In this document: positions 42,016 to 53,089 of the stretch, in pieces
Layout of the letters: every line of letters starts with the position of its first letter
Numbering within the stretch: position 1 is the stretch's first letter
Virus record (IMG/VR): IMGVR_UViG_3300017788_001394
Location: 39,293-103,292 of that record
Reading direction: 5' to 3' (one strand)
Length of the DNA stretch: 64,000 nt
Source: a virus
Translations under genes and position numbers: made by a program
Notes under the pieces: model-generated
The model's database searches: none
Told to the model about the DNA's origin: nothing
What the model saw: the letters and a program-made list of their open reading frames with translations, nothing else

Positions 42016-45000
42016 ACGTTCCGGAACCTGCATTTCTTATGAATATATGCATAGGTGTTGTTCCTGTTGCACTTAGGCTTATTCCTGTATCATTATAGGC
42101 AAAACCCAAATCATCACCATAATCAACAAAATGTTCTAGTGTTGGAATTTTATAAACCCAACTTGCATCTGTTACAGTTGCACCCGAAGCATGTGTTGTT
42201 GCACCTGTACCGAGTGTTCCTCTAGTACAATAGCGTAATGTATTGCCTTCTATAGCACGGTATTCTATACGTTCATTATCTATCCACACAACTCCGACTT
42301 GACTATCAACTGGTGCTGCTAATGTTGCTGCGTTTGCTACAGCTATGCTAGTTGCTGTAGCATTTATGCTACTAGACAATGTTGTTTTTGCAGTATCAAC
42401 AATAACTGTGCTTTCTTCAATTTGATAAGGTGAATAATAAGTCATATCAAACGTTCTGGTATCACTAGTTACAGTGCTGCCACTACTATTTGTTTGTACA
42501 CGGATACGAATATTCTCCGAGTAATCGGTTGGATATAATTCTTCGCCCCAATTATCTCTAACCACTGTATTAAACCCGTTGCCGTCGTATATATATTGAA
42601 GCGATGCGTCCAGTGTAGTAAACGTTGAACTATCTGTGTTAGTTACTACACTCGTAAATGTTCCACCAGTTAGTATTTCATCAAAATCTTCAGAGTCTTT
42701 AAAACTATGATCGTTGTATTTTAATGTAATTTCTGCATCCCGATCTAGTTCTGTTACTTCTACATCATTTTCGTCCATGTGTGTTACTGCACGATCAATG
42801 CTATGAAGCTTCGTGTGGTAAGGCTTTATTGAATTAAAGAACTCTTCAACAATCTCAGTGCCAGACGGTTGATAGTTTATTGCATCGGTTAATACCGGAT
42901 GTTCTACACGAATCTTTGCATAAGTTGTTTTAAATGCAAAGTCATCTGTAGTATTATCAGTAACTGAATGATACAAGCACTTGAACCAAAGTTTATTATA
43001 ATAAGACTTGTATTGACCTACAAATACTTTATTTCTTAATAAATCAAATATGGCTTTTATAACTGGACTAGGTTCGGCATCGAACCCGCTCATATCAAAC
43101 GGCCCTACGTCAAACCCGTAACCGAACTTTTCTAAATTCCAAAGTTCTTCGCTCAACTGTATTGTGCCTTTAGATTTCCATTGTATTACCCACTCGTCGT
43201 TAACTAGTTTGTAAATCTCTGGTCTATTTACACCGTCACTGTGCAATACATTTCTAACATAAACAAGTGTTCCTTCTTCAGTTGATAATGGATCTTCTCC
43301 TAATTCTGGTATCAGCTCTTGTTTAATATCGACATACAAATCAGGTAGTATTGATTTGTCAAACACGCTTAATAAAGATCCATCGTTATTGTATTCTTTA
43401 CGATACCAATCACTGTAAATCCAGTACTTGTCCATATCATAATCAATAACGCCATCAGTTATAATTTCTTTAAAAATTGTATCCCAGTCTGGTATTTCGT
43501 TAATTACACAAATCCTAGATAATAAATCGTTTGCTGCGTGGACAAAGTTTTGTCTTGCAGTTTTTAAATCTCTAACTAGACTTTGATTCGGTCTTGTTAA
43601 ATGTCCGTATCTGTTATACGGATGTAAGTTAAGGTCTGGTAGTGGTTGACCCATCCAAACATCTATATCGTTTGCAGGAGTATCTGCCGGAAGCTCATAC
43701 TCGTATATACGCCTCCAATAAGTCATTGTAGTGTCCGCCGAAGGAGTATGATTTAAGTTGCTATTCTTCAAACTAATATAATAGCGACCACTGCCGTCAA
43801 CTACAACATCGTCAATGCTATATGTAGTTGCACTACTATAAGTTGTATATGAATATCTCTTAACTGCATTATTCCGACCTACAATACTGTCACGTATTTT
43901 AATGTGTAGTTGTTCCGGTATCAATTCAACTGGATCACTGTCATGCAGTAATACCCATTCACTTAAAGGTAAAGCGTCACTTTCTATAATTTGATTAATC
44001 TGAACGACTGTATTATCGCTTACAACTTTATCTAAATTGTTAATCAGCAAGTTACTTGATTGCGAAGCTGCTGCCCATAGCTGTTCGAAACTATTAGGAT
44101 TTGCTAGGTAATTAGATAGCTGTTTTGTATTATAAACTCTATTACCCACAGTATCTAATTTATTCTTAACCCAGAAGTAATAAACAGTTTTAGTTCTGCC
44201 TTGCACAGGATCAACAACTGATTGTTCTGCCCAATAGTAAACGTATTCGTCGTTGTTTTTAACCTTGTAAACGTCGCCGGTAACACGTCTGCCGTTAACA
44301 GTTGCGTTTGCTTTTACTAACTGTTCCCATTGATCTGGAAATACAGTGCTTTCAGTCCATTCATAAATGTCGACTGATGCGCCGTCAAATAATCTGCCCC
44401 AGTTGTTTTGTTGATAGTCTATAGGACCTTGCTCGTAATCTAAATAGATTGCTGTATTTAGATCCCACCAACGTAATCCTAGTTGATCTGCTCCCCATGT
44501 TTTTCTTGACTCGTTATTTCCGTTAACGCTGTCGTAATTATAAACTGCAAAATCTGCAGTAGTTGCAAAGTCGATTTCATTGTCGATAAAGCCAGGTAGT
44601 ATACCTTTTGCTGGATCAAATGTTTCAATAGTAGTGATTAATGTTTTGTTAACTGCATCGTATACTTTAACATTTTCTATTAGATCATTACGGGCTTGTT
44701 CGTTGCCCTCCCTAACTAGTTGCCAACTGCCGTTATGCCCAGTTACTGTAGAGAAACTACCATAGAACTTGTACACACCCGAGACTGGGTTTACATCACT
44801 GATTCTGTCAACAAACGCATATATTGGGCGTGTTGTAGTGTTTTGTCTATAACCAGCAAAATTATAGTAATACATGTTTGCAGCATTTGTAGAGTTATAA
44901 TTAGCTGATAATTCCTGATAAGATGAAAATCTTACATTTCTAATAGGATAAACGTTTCCGACATTACCCTCTTTATTAATATAAACATCGATAAAGAACT

Positions 45001-48000
45001 TATTAGCATTGTCTATGTCTATACCAGTAACTCGATGTATACCATCTATGTTAGGCTCTGTATTACTTCCTCTGATTAAAACAAAGTCTCCTACTTGTAA
45101 GCTGTGTGCAGCGGCAGCACCAGATGGTGTTGCTATTGTAAGTTGTGCATCATCTGCAGCATCTATGCCAGCACATGCACGAGTAATATACCAACCCATA
45201 TCCATTGTTTGATATGCTGCAAAACCAACATCGCTGTCAATTTGAGAACTTGTTAATTCGTCGGCTTTCCATTTTGCAATCCATATACTGAATACGTTAG
45301 GGTCGTAGTCCATTTTACGGAATATAACGTCTCCATCAACAATTGCTTCAAATATGTTACTAACTGTTGTTTGTGTTGCAGTATATGTTTGTGCAGTGAA
45401 ACCAATGTCACCATTAGCAGTTCCAGCACCTATGATTAGTGTAGGATTTGTGCTTGTTAGCTTAACCCTGTTGTTACTGTTTGTAGCTTTTACACCTGAC
45501 ACGTTAGCTAAGTTGATTTGTGTCACTATGTCATTTATGTAACTACTAACATTAACAGTGATTACAGATGATGTGGCTGCAGTAACACCGGTTGTTAAAC
45601 CAATGACACTATTTGCAGTGCCATTGCCTATATATAATGAACTATTTATACTAGATATATTGAGTAATATACCGGTAGGTGCCAATGCTGCTGCAGTTAT
45701 ACCAGATATACCTGCAGCATTAATTTGTGATATAACTTGAGCAATAGACAAGTTCGGGTTAGTTGTTGTTGTAGAACTACTACTAATGTATGTTCCTGCA
45801 TCAATACCCACGTCACTGTTGACAGTTGCGTTAGCAATGACTAGACTAAATTGTGTTGCAGGAGTAGCTGTAGTTTTTGTTAATCTTAAACTGCCTGCAC
45901 TGTTAGATGCAGTGACATTTGGTATACTTGCACTAGTGATTCTGTTAACAATGTCTGTTATAGTATACGTTATAAATGTTGTTCCAGAAGAAGTAAAGAC
46001 AACAGTCGATGTAGTAAAAGTAGTTGAAGTATTTGCTACTAACCAATCCTTAACATCTTCTGTATATGTTCCTGCAGCCATTAATGTTTGAGCTGTTGTG
46101 ATATCTCCAGCTAAAACGGTTTCCGATCCTGCGATAACATTTGCTGTATTATATGTTTCATTGGCATAATTGTTTATTAGTGTTATGTCACTGTCTAGTA
46201 ATGCTTCTACTTGTGCTTGATAGCTAGGTGTAGCTGCTATTTCGCTTAACAGTAGACTTATGTTTATCCCTGCAACACTGCTACTAAAGTAACTTGATAA
46301 AAATGTTGACCAAATTCCAGTATATGCACTTCTAAGATTTTCAATTGCTGAAATTCTTGCGTTTGCTGCCGAAGTCTTTGCACCAGCATTATTGTTTATT
46401 ACCCAACCGTTAAATGCATTTTCAAATGCAGCTTGTGCAGTAATATTAGTTGTAGTACTTGTTGTCTCATTAAAAAACACATCAACACCATCTATTGTTA
46501 ATTTTTTTGTTGAACTTCCTACAAAGGAAGGATTGATAACAGTTCCGGTTACAACTATATTATTGTATGTAGTTGATGATATAGTATTGCTGAATACAAT
46601 AGTTTCTGCAGTAGCTGAAGTTGCGCCTAACACTAATGTAGATCCGTGTGTAACAACGTTAGTAGTGCCAATATTATTTGTTCCGGTAACAGTTATGGTT
46701 GTAGAGGTTGTTGATGTAGTTGAATTATTAAATGTGAGTGCGTTCCCGTCTAATATCAACGTTCTACCATTAGCCACGATAGGCAATGAAATTGTACCTG
46801 TAACAATGATAGGATCGTTAGGAGTTGCTAGTCCGGTGCTGCTATTCGTATCTACCATTTCCCAAACACGGCCTTGATAAATTACCCTGTCGCCGTATTT
46901 GTATGATGTTTTATTGTCCCATTGTTTAATATCCTGCCAGCTACCACTGAAATCGTAATAGTTGCTTTCTTGTTCAGGGAACATAGCAAATGCAGCATAA
47001 TCTAATACACGATAATCTGTTTCTGTAGTTAACGGTGTCCCGGAAGTAATAAAGTCATTTTTATAAGGACCTTCTTTACTTAAAGTGTCATATGAGAACA
47101 CCTTAGGCAATCTTGTTTGGAAGTTATTGCCAACGGTTCCGGTAACTAATAACTCGCTGTTAGGAGTGATATCAATATACACATCGCTTAACGCATCGCT
47201 TTCATATGTGTCTCTAAATCTTATTACTTGCGGACTTGTTAACACTAAATCTTTGCTAACATTAAATTCGACTGTATCTCTCGATCTTGTGTCACCATAA
47301 TCTGCAGTTCTGATTGCCCATTCTTCAAACAAAGTAACATCTGCTTGTGTCCCAAATATAGAAGTGTTTCTCATGAATGCGTTTAATGCATACTTTGTAC
47401 CCTTGTATTTTCCTATACCCTTGACAAATTCAAATACAGTGCTGTCGTCGAGTGTTGTATATTGTTTCCAAGACGGTGTATTATATCCAATGTTGGATCT
47501 TGCTGCATTTTTTACAGATTTGTTTACAATGTTATTGCCAACATCATAAATTTGATCGATGTCTAATACTGTTCTGTCAAAGTTATTATAAATGGTATTG
47601 TTGTCTACAATATATCCCGGTGCGTAAAGTTTACCATTCCAGTTGTTAGTTCTGCTACCGATCCACTTTATTCTTGTGTGCAACTGTCCTAGTGCAGGAT
47701 TATAAATCATATCGTCGAACCCTGTATAATTGTCAAACACTATTACATGTTCTAATTCTACAGAATACATTCTTATACCATACAATGTTAAATCAGAAGA
47801 CCTTGGTGTGATTTTAGTTACAGCATCTGATTGTTCTAAGACCTGTCTTTCAACTATTACTTTGTTAGGTAATACTTGTCGACCATTTTGATCTATTAAA
47901 TTATAAACACCGTCGTACTTGTTTTGCAAGTTATCAAAGTAACCAGTAACACCTTCTGAAATTTCAATAGATTCTGTTGCAGGAATAACGTTGATGATAT

Positions 48001-51000
48001 CGCCGACTGCAGGTGAGTTGTCTGCCCAAGATAAGAATGTTGTTGCGGCTGCATCCCAGCTTGGGACCCATCCAAATGTGTTTAGATAATAACCATAACC
48101 TCTGATAATGTCATATACATCTTGTTCTTTAACTAAAATTGTGTTATATTCTAGTCTAACAACGTCACTGGTAAATTCTTTATATTTTATAATATTAGTA
48201 TTTCCCAATGGGACAATAGTTTTTTTACTGTTGTATGATACTGGATTATATTCTAAATACATTTTACTAGTATCATACCCAGATATCATGTAACCTTCAG
48301 CTGTTAATGTTACTTTTATTGCACCATAGAATGTATCAAATATAGGTTGACTCTTATATAGCGATACAACATAATTTTCTTCTGGTATTGTTACTTTACC
48401 TTTGTCTTGACTGCTATCTAATACAAAACGCTGATTTGCTTTATTAACAAACCCGCCTAGTTTTATTACAGGGTTATACGCTGCTGTTTCAAACTTTTCT
48501 TTTAAAGAATCGATATCGGTGGTATTAAAGAATCCAAACTCAATAATCGCATTACTTAGCCCACTGTAATATTTTCTAACATTTGAGGACAATATAGCTT
48601 CGAACGTTGCTTCTTCTGTAATTACTGCAGCGTCATCAACTGCAATAATAGTCGGTTTACTCTGATAATTATTACCTGGATTTGTAATAGATACAGCTAT
48701 GATACTACCATCATGAACAATAGCTTCTGCAGTAGCACCGCTGCCAAAATTACCATAAATTTCTATACTAGTATTGCTTGTGTACCCAGCGCCACCATTT
48801 CTAACATTTATAAGTTCAATGATGCTATCTTCGTATTTTTCGTAACTTAGTTTAGGTTGTTTATTGTTGCCTAATAAACGAGTATCTTCGAATAATAATT
48901 GTGGTGTAGCTACTGATGAATGATAATCTAGTTTTCTTCTATTACTATCGAAATAACTGTTAAGCAACCATAATGGTCTTAATCTCATTAATCCTAACGA
49001 ACGATTTATATTATATTCCGGACTACGTCTCCAGCGTTGTTCTATTGGTCCCCAGTCGCCGTACACAAAGTCTTTTTGTTTTTCTGCAGTGGTAGGTGCA
49101 GTAACAATGCCCGCCGTAACAGGCCCGTTTAATGCACCTGCAGGAGTAACTAGTGTTTCGTTATCCCAGTCATACGCAGAATAACAATATGTTATATCAT
49201 AACGTTTGTCTGCATCAGATGGATCGTTGTAGTGACCGGTTTTTAATGCTTCGATCAATGCAACTCGTTTTGCATCATTACCACCGTTTGCAGTGCTTAA
49301 CCATGTGTAAAATTCACTCCACCACCCCGGTTCGTCACGGTGCCCTAACATTTCCCATGGATGTGCGTGTGGTTTGTCGGTATTAAAGTAATAATGATAT
49401 ATACCTTTCCAGCCACCGATACCAGGACCAACACTACTATAATTCCAAGTAAACTCGTTTCCTGCATCGTAGAAATTCGCATCGTTCAATGATGAAATGT
49501 TATTTCTGACTTTCCAACTGTTGAATTCGCTTTCCGTGGCTGCATTTAGTTCGTCCCATGTGTATGGAGTTTTTCTATTAGCATTAGGCATTGCTTCTAG
49601 ATAATCTATTACGTTATGATAATTGCCAACTAAGGTGTTAAAGATTCTGGTTTCTAATTCCCATATTACCGCATCTTCTATATTAAACGCAGCAGAGCTT
49701 CTAATGAATAAATCAATTACACCCGGTAACGCAGTTGCATAATGTACAGATCCGTCATGACAAATAATCGCAGGTGTAGATTCGGTGTTATCAGTATTAG
49801 CATATAATCCTGATACAACACGAGGAATGACAGGTCTGGTTAAACCTAGTTTAACTGCACTAGGTGGCATAAAACTAACACTATCTAGTGGATACCAACG
49901 AATGTCTATATAAACTTTTCCATTAGCATCGGGAAGAAGTGGGGAATTGATTTGTACTTGTGAAGCATTTAATAATTCATAATCAGAGATATTGAGTAAC
50001 GGTCTCCAATTTATCGGCGCTATGCCGTCATAAGAATCTTTGACCCATATATGAATATGATTTCGAGTATCAGCGTAATAGTTAACAATATTTGGTAAAT
50101 CAAATATAGTACTTTCACCTGCAATCCAGGTGTATTCCGCTGTTTCGTAATCTTTATATAATAACATGTCACTATATGCAAAAGGAGAATCTTTAGTTTT
50201 TCCTAAATTCAATTCGCTTAATGCTTGATCTACTAATTCGTACACAGGAATATCTATATCTGTGGTAGTGTGTAACTGAGCTACTTTTCTAATTATTTGT
50301 TGTCTAAATTTAGCATAACTAGCAGAGATAAATCTTAAACTAGCAAATGGATTTGTGTTAGCATCAGCTAATGTTACTGCTAGTAGTTCAGTACTAAATG
50401 GTTGTTGTCTTATTGTTCCGCCAAATTCATGTATTTGCGGCAATGATGTATAATTATTATCACCAAAGTAATCGCCGCTAAACCCTGGTATATTTGACAT
50501 TTGTGATTTAATATGTGCTTGTAAATCACCGAACGTTGCATTAGTTAACCACTCATTTTGTGGATTATACACATGGGTATCTGCAGTATGGAAAATTCCT
50601 TGATCTGATGTTAATATGTCATATGATGACCAACTAACTTCAATAACAGTATCTAACGGGTATATATTTTCTACAGTAACTCGTGTGCCAGAAAGTGTGT
50701 AATCATTTGTCTCGACGCCATTTATCTTTACTATTAGATTTTTTGATGATGTGTTATCATCTAGATAAATTATGCCAAAAATCGAATTATCAGATACTAG
50801 TCTATACTTAATATAGTCGATTGCAATTGAACTGCTAATTTCGACTGTCTGAGTGTTAGTTGTTGTTGATGTAATTGTCAACCCGGTAGAAATTGCAGAC
50901 CCATCTACGTTAACTAATTCAAAATCAGTTATATCGAACATTGTTTGAATGGTATATGTTTTACCTTTACTCATAAAGATAGCAGGATTAATACCGTTTA

Positions 51001-53089
51001 TTAGTTCTGGTTTATCACGTTCATTTAATGTGTTTTCACTATATACTTTTAAATTACCGCTATTGCTAAGTTTAAATCTAAACTTGTCATCTAAATCGAT
51101 ATCAGTGGTGCCGATATCAAAAATATGATCGCTGCTGATACTTTCAACAACATAACGAATATGCTTTTCGATTGGCTGATCATTGCGTAATTGCGCCCAA
51201 CCGTTATTGTAAAAACCGGTGATTAAATTCTTGTAATAATAATAACCTTTAATTTCTTCTACATTAACAACGTCTGAATCAGCTTGATATCCAATATTTT
51301 CGTTTATGCTATTATAATTATAGCGTTTTGCTCCTAGGCCAATATCAAATTCGTAACCTGGATTATTACCGTAGTCGACGTATTTAGGCGCAAACCCCAA
51401 GGCGTGGTCTACTACGCTGGAAGTTCTCGCATAATCAAATATAGTATCGCCTTCAAACGTTGTATTAGGATATGTTGTTGTATTTGATAATAAAACTTGT
51501 TCGTAATCGTAAAGATTAAATTTCGGAGCAACACTTCTAGAATCTTTTTGTTGTCCATAGATCCAGTTTGTTCCATCCCAATACCATTCACTACCAGAAT
51601 AAATTAAACTATCAATAGAATCACCAAACACATTGTTATAACCTATTTTTACAATAACTTTATCATAAAGAGTGTAATTGGTAGTATTATACACCTCAGT
51701 TAATGCAATGCTGCTACCTACACCGCTAACACTAAAAATCTTTTTATTGTAAGTAGATGTTGCATTTTTAGCAAATAGTATTGTATCGCCGTTTGCTAGT
51801 GACTTAGATGACACTTCTCTCCAATAGCTTCTATTTTCAAAAAATGTTGGATTTTTTGCTTCTGTATGAGTTTGTATACAGTCCCAGTAAGTGATGTTAC
51901 CACTGATTGTAACTTTTACTTGATCGCCTTTATTATAACCAACAACTGGATCCCACTCGTCTGTGATACTGTAGGATGCAAGGCTCCATGTCGACTGGCC
52001 AACAATTGCTGTTAATGGATTTGAAATAGAATCAAACATGTGTGTAACTGCAGTTAAGTGCTGCTTACCGTAATTGTATTTTTCCATACTTGCACGATAT
52101 TCAATAATAGGACGTATCGCTCTAAAAGGTTCGACAATATAATCGAATGGATCATCTCCGTTAAAATCACAAACTGCGATAGCAACATCGTTTCTGACCC
52201 AGGCGTTACTTCTTGCCCATGCACTTTGATCTATACTGTCTCTGCGCTCAACTACATAATCTCTAACAATAATTCTGTCATCTTGAATGTCTACAGGCGT
52301 CTCACTATCTTCGTTACGGGTCAACGAATAAATTGTGTTAGTAAAAAATGTTGTTTCTGCAGCACTGTCGTCGTACTGTCTGATAAGTTTAATGCCAGTA
52401 GGTTGTCCCACGCCTTCTACAATATAAATGTCATCGACTGGATATGTCGCATTGCCTGTGCAGTTTGTTTTAAATGCCACCCGCATCCCATTACGGAATT
52501 CTAATGTTTTACTATTTGACAATGTAGGAGTAGTGTAAGAAATTTGACCAACAATGGTTGCTATGGTGATAGGATTTCCTACTGTTGCGTTTATTTCGCA
52601 CACAGGTAAAAAGTCTAATAGCCAGAAATATCTATGATAGTTAATAAACATATCATAGTTAATAGGTAAGTCCAATGTATATGCCGGCTCATTGAGCAAT
52701 CTGTTAGGTTGCTCGACTGTTGCACCACCAAATTTTAAACCGTTAATAATATCGTCATATGATATCACATCTGTTACATTTCCGTTATCGTCTTTGTTAA
52801 CAACTCCTGGAACAAACTGATATTGATCACTGGTTCTATTATCGTCTAAGTATAAATCATCTATACTTAATCTGCTATCTTCGTGTCCTAAGTAATGATT
52901 GATAGCTTGCAAACTACCACTCGACATCAATTGATCTAGTGTAGATTCTAAGAACTTTTTATTAACCGGAGTATTAAAAATATTAGGCAATAAGTTCATT
53001 ACACTTCTTGCACCTACATATTCGCTACTTTCACCTGGTCTTGAAATAAGAGGTGCTACTGTAGGATTTGCTTTGTAATTTTGACTCAT
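42011..53089 (-). CDS. Giant virion structural protein (3,692 aa), baseplate/tail
   Basis: One uninterrupted frame of 3,692 codons, directly after gp6 (ATGA overlap). In T4 gene 7 follows gene 6, and marine T4-like phages carry very large structural proteins here, so a baseplate wedge or fibre role is likely by synteny. The N-terminus (about 1-200) has YHRYFWLLDF. A GGAGYTSNT and ITNPGNNY unit lies near 1427-1490. A Ser/Thr-rich region (about 2040-2580) contains three 65-residue modules with IGxGTAN. The C-terminus has IRVEHPVLTD, EFFNSIKPYHTK and IDNERIEYRAIEGNTL, typical phage surface-domain motifs. Part of the Thr-rich region is far more repetitive than the rest and may be recently expanded. 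Confidence 0.8.
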   Translation of the reverse strand: MSQNYKANPTVAPLISRPGESSEYVGARSVMNLLPNIFNTPVNKKFLESTLDQLMSSGSLQAINHYLGHEDSRLSIDDLYLDDNRTSDQYQFVPGVVNKDDNGNVTDVISYDDIINGLKFGGATVEQPNRLLNEPAYTLDLPINYDMFINYHRYFWLLDFLPVCEINATVGNPITIATIVGQISYTTPTLSNSKTLEFRNGMRVAFKTNCTGNATYPVDDIYIVEGVGQPTGIKLIRQYDDSAAETTFFTNTIYSLTRNEDSETPVDIQDDRIIVRDYVVERRDSIDQSAWARSNAWVRNDVAIAVCDFNGDDPFDYIVEPFRAIRPIIEYRASMEKYNYGKQHLTAVTHMFDSISNPLTAIVGQSTWSLASYSITDEWDPVVGYNKGDQVKVTISGNITYWDCIQTHTEAKNPTFFENRSYWREVSSKSLANGDTILFAKNATSTYNKKIFSVSGVGSSIALTEVYNTTNYTLYDKVIVKIGYNNVFGDSIDSLIYSGSEWYWDGTNWIYGQQKDSRSVAPKFNLYDYEQVLLSNTTTYPNTTFEGDTIFDYARTSSVVDHALGFAPKYVDYGNNPGYEFDIGLGAKRYNYNSINENIGYQADSDVVNVEEIKGYYYYKNLITGFYNNGWAQLRNDQPIEKHIRYVVESISSDHIFDIGTTDIDLDDKFRFKLSNSGNLKVYSENTLNERDKPELINGINPAIFMSKGKTYTIQTMFDITDFELVNVDGSAISTGLTITSTTTNTQTVEISSSIAIDYIKYRLVSDNSIFGIIYLDDNTSSKNLIVKINGVETNDYTLSGTRVTVENIYPLDTVIEVSWSSYDILTSDQGIFHTADTHVYNPQNEWLTNATFGDLQAHIKSQMSNIPGFSGDYFGDNNYTSLPQIHEFGGTIRQQPFSTELLAVTLADANTNPFASLRFISASYAKFRQQIIRKVAQLHTTTDIDIPVYELVDQALSELNLGKTKDSPFAYSDMLLYKDYETAEYTWIAGESTIFDLPNIVNYYADTRNHIHIWVKDSYDGIAPINWRPLLNISDYELLNASQVQINSPLLPDANGKVYIDIRWYPLDSVSFMPPSAVKLGLTRPVIPRVVSGLYANTDNTESTPAIICHDGSVHYATALPGVIDLFIRSSAAFNIEDAVIWELETRIFNTLVGNYHNVIDYLEAMPNANRKTPYTWDELNAATESEFNSWKVRNNISSLNDANFYDAGNEFTWNYSSVGPGIGGWKGIYHYYFNTDKPHAHPWEMLGHRDEPGWWSEFYTWLSTANGGNDAKRVALIEALKTGHYNDPSDADKRYDITYCYSAYDWDNETLVTPAGALNGPVTAGIVTAPTTAEKQKDFVYGDWGPIEQRWRRSPEYNINRSLGLMRLRPLWLLNSYFDSNRRKLDYHSSVATPQLLFEDTRLLGNNKQPKLSYEKYEDSIIELINVRNGGAGYTSNTSIEIYGNFGSGATAEAIVHDGSIIAVSITNPGNNYQSKPTIIAVDDAAVITEEATFEAILSSNVRKYYSGLSNAIIEFGFFNTTDIDSLKEKFETAAYNPVIKLGGFVNKANQRFVLDSSQDKGKVTIPEENYVVSLYKSQPIFDTFYGAIKVTLTAEGYMISGYDTSKMYLEYNPVSYNSKKTIVPLGNTNIIKYKEFTSDVVRLEYNTILVKEQDVYDIIRGYGYYLNTFGWVPSWDAAATTFLSWADNSPAVGDIINVIPATESIEISEGVTGYFDNLQNKYDGVYNLIDQNGRQVLPNKVIVERQVLEQSDAVTKITPRSSDLTLYGIRMYSVELEHVIVFDNYTGFDDMIYNPALGQLHTRIKWIGSRTNNWNGKLYAPGYIVDNNTIYNNFDRTVLDIDQIYDVGNNIVNKSVKNAARSNIGYNTPSWKQYTTLDDSTVFEFVKGIGKYKGTKYALNAFMRNTSIFGTQADVTLFEEWAIRTADYGDTRSRDTVEFNVSKDLVLTSPQVIRFRDTYESDALSDVYIDITPNSELLVTGTVGNNFQTRLPKVFSYDTLSKEGPYKNDFITSGTPLTTETDYRVLDYAAFAMFPEQESNYYDFSGSWQDIKQWDNKTSYKYGDRVIYQGRVWEMVDTNSSTGLATPNDPIIVTGTISLPIVANGRTLILDGNALTFNNSTTSTTSTTITVTGTNNIGTTNVVTHGSTLVLGATSATAETIVFSNTISSTTYNNIVVTGTVINPSFVGSSTKKLTIDGVDVFFNETTSTTTNITAQAAFENAFNGWVINNNAGAKTSAANARISAIENLRSAYTGIWSTFLSSYFSSSVAGINISLLLSEIAATPSYQAQVEALLDSDITLINNYANETYNTANVIAGSETVLAGDITTAQTLMAAGTYTEDVKDWLVANTSTTFTTSTVVFTSSGTTFITYTITDIVNRITSASIPNVTASNSAGSLRLTKTTATPATQFSLVIANATVNSDVGIDAGTYISSSSTTTTNPNLSIAQVISQINAAGISGITAAALAPTGILLNISSINSSLYIGNGTANSVIGLTTGVTAATSSVITVNVSSYINDIVTQINLANVSGVKATNSNNRVKLTSTNPTLIIGAGTANGDIGFTAQTYTATQTTVSNIFEAIVDGDVIFRKMDYDPNVFSIWIAKWKADELTSSQIDSDVGFAAYQTMDMGWYITRACAGIDAADDAQLTIATPSGAAAAHSLQVGDFVLIRGSNTEPNIDGIHRVTGIDIDNANKFFIDVYINKEGNVGNVYPIRNVRFSSYQELSANYNSTNAANMYYYNFAGYRQNTTTRPIYAFVDRISDVNPVSGVYKFYGSFSTVTGHNGSWQLVREGNEQARNDLIENVKVYDAVNKTLITTIETFDPAKGILPGFIDNEIDFATTADFAVYNYDSVNGNNESRKTWGADQLGLRWWDLNTAIYLDYEQGPIDYQQNNWGRLFDGASVDIYEWTESTVFPDQWEQLVKANATVNGRRVTGDVYKVKNNDEYVYYWAEQSVVDPVQGRTKTVYYFWVKNKLDTVGNRVYNTKQLSNYLANPNSFEQLWAAASQSSNLLINNLDKVVSDNTVVQINQIIESDALPLSEWVLLHDSDPVELIPEQLHIKIRDSIVGRNNAVKRYSYTTYSSATTYSIDDVVVDGSGRYYISLKNSNLNHTPSADTTMTYWRRIYEYELPADTPANDIDVWMGQPLPDLNLHPYNRYGHLTRPNQSLVRDLKTARQNFVHAANDLLSRICVINEIPDWDTIFKEIITDGVIDYDMDKYWIYSDWYRKEYNNDGSLLSVFDKSILPDLYVDIKQELIPELGEDPLSTEEGTLVYVRNVLHSDGVNRPEIYKLVNDEWVIQWKSKGTIQLSEELWNLEKFGYGFDVGPFDMSGFDAEPSPVIKAIFDLLRNKVFVGQYKSYYNKLWFKCLYHSVTDNTTDDFAFKTTYAKIRVEHPVLTDAINYQPSGTEIVEEFFNSIKPYHTKLHSIDRAVTHMDENDVEVTELDRDAEITLKYNDHSFKDSEDFDEILTGGTFTSVVTNTDSSTFTTLDASLQYIYDGNGFNTVVRDNWGEELYPTDYSENIRIRVQTNSSGSTVTSDTRTFDMTYYSPYQIEESTVIVDTAKTTLSSSINATATSIAVANAATLAAPVDSQVGVVWIDNERIEYRAIEGNTLRYCTRGTLGTGATTHASGATVTDASWVYKIPTLEHFVDYGDDLGFAYNDTGISLSATGTTPMHIFIRNAGSGTL
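45366..45980 (-). repeat. Three tandem modules in the giant structural protein
   Basis: Residues about 2370-2575 hold three related units of roughly 65 residues, each with an IxxxINxAxxxGxxA-like helix or strand, a run of L/V/K-T residues and an ending IGxGTANxxIG (with IANATVNSDVG in the first). They are flanked by Thr/Ser-rich linkers such as SSSSTTTTNPN. Units are recognisable as protein but diverged at DNA level. Confidence 0.65.

Noticed and set aside
42011-53089. Many plus-strand open frames of 60-160 codons opposite the giant gene, for example 46392-46877
   Set aside because: They mirror the Thr/Ser-rich minus-strand coding sequence, have no ribosome-binding sites and give biased low-complexity hydrophobic proteins; they are shadows.
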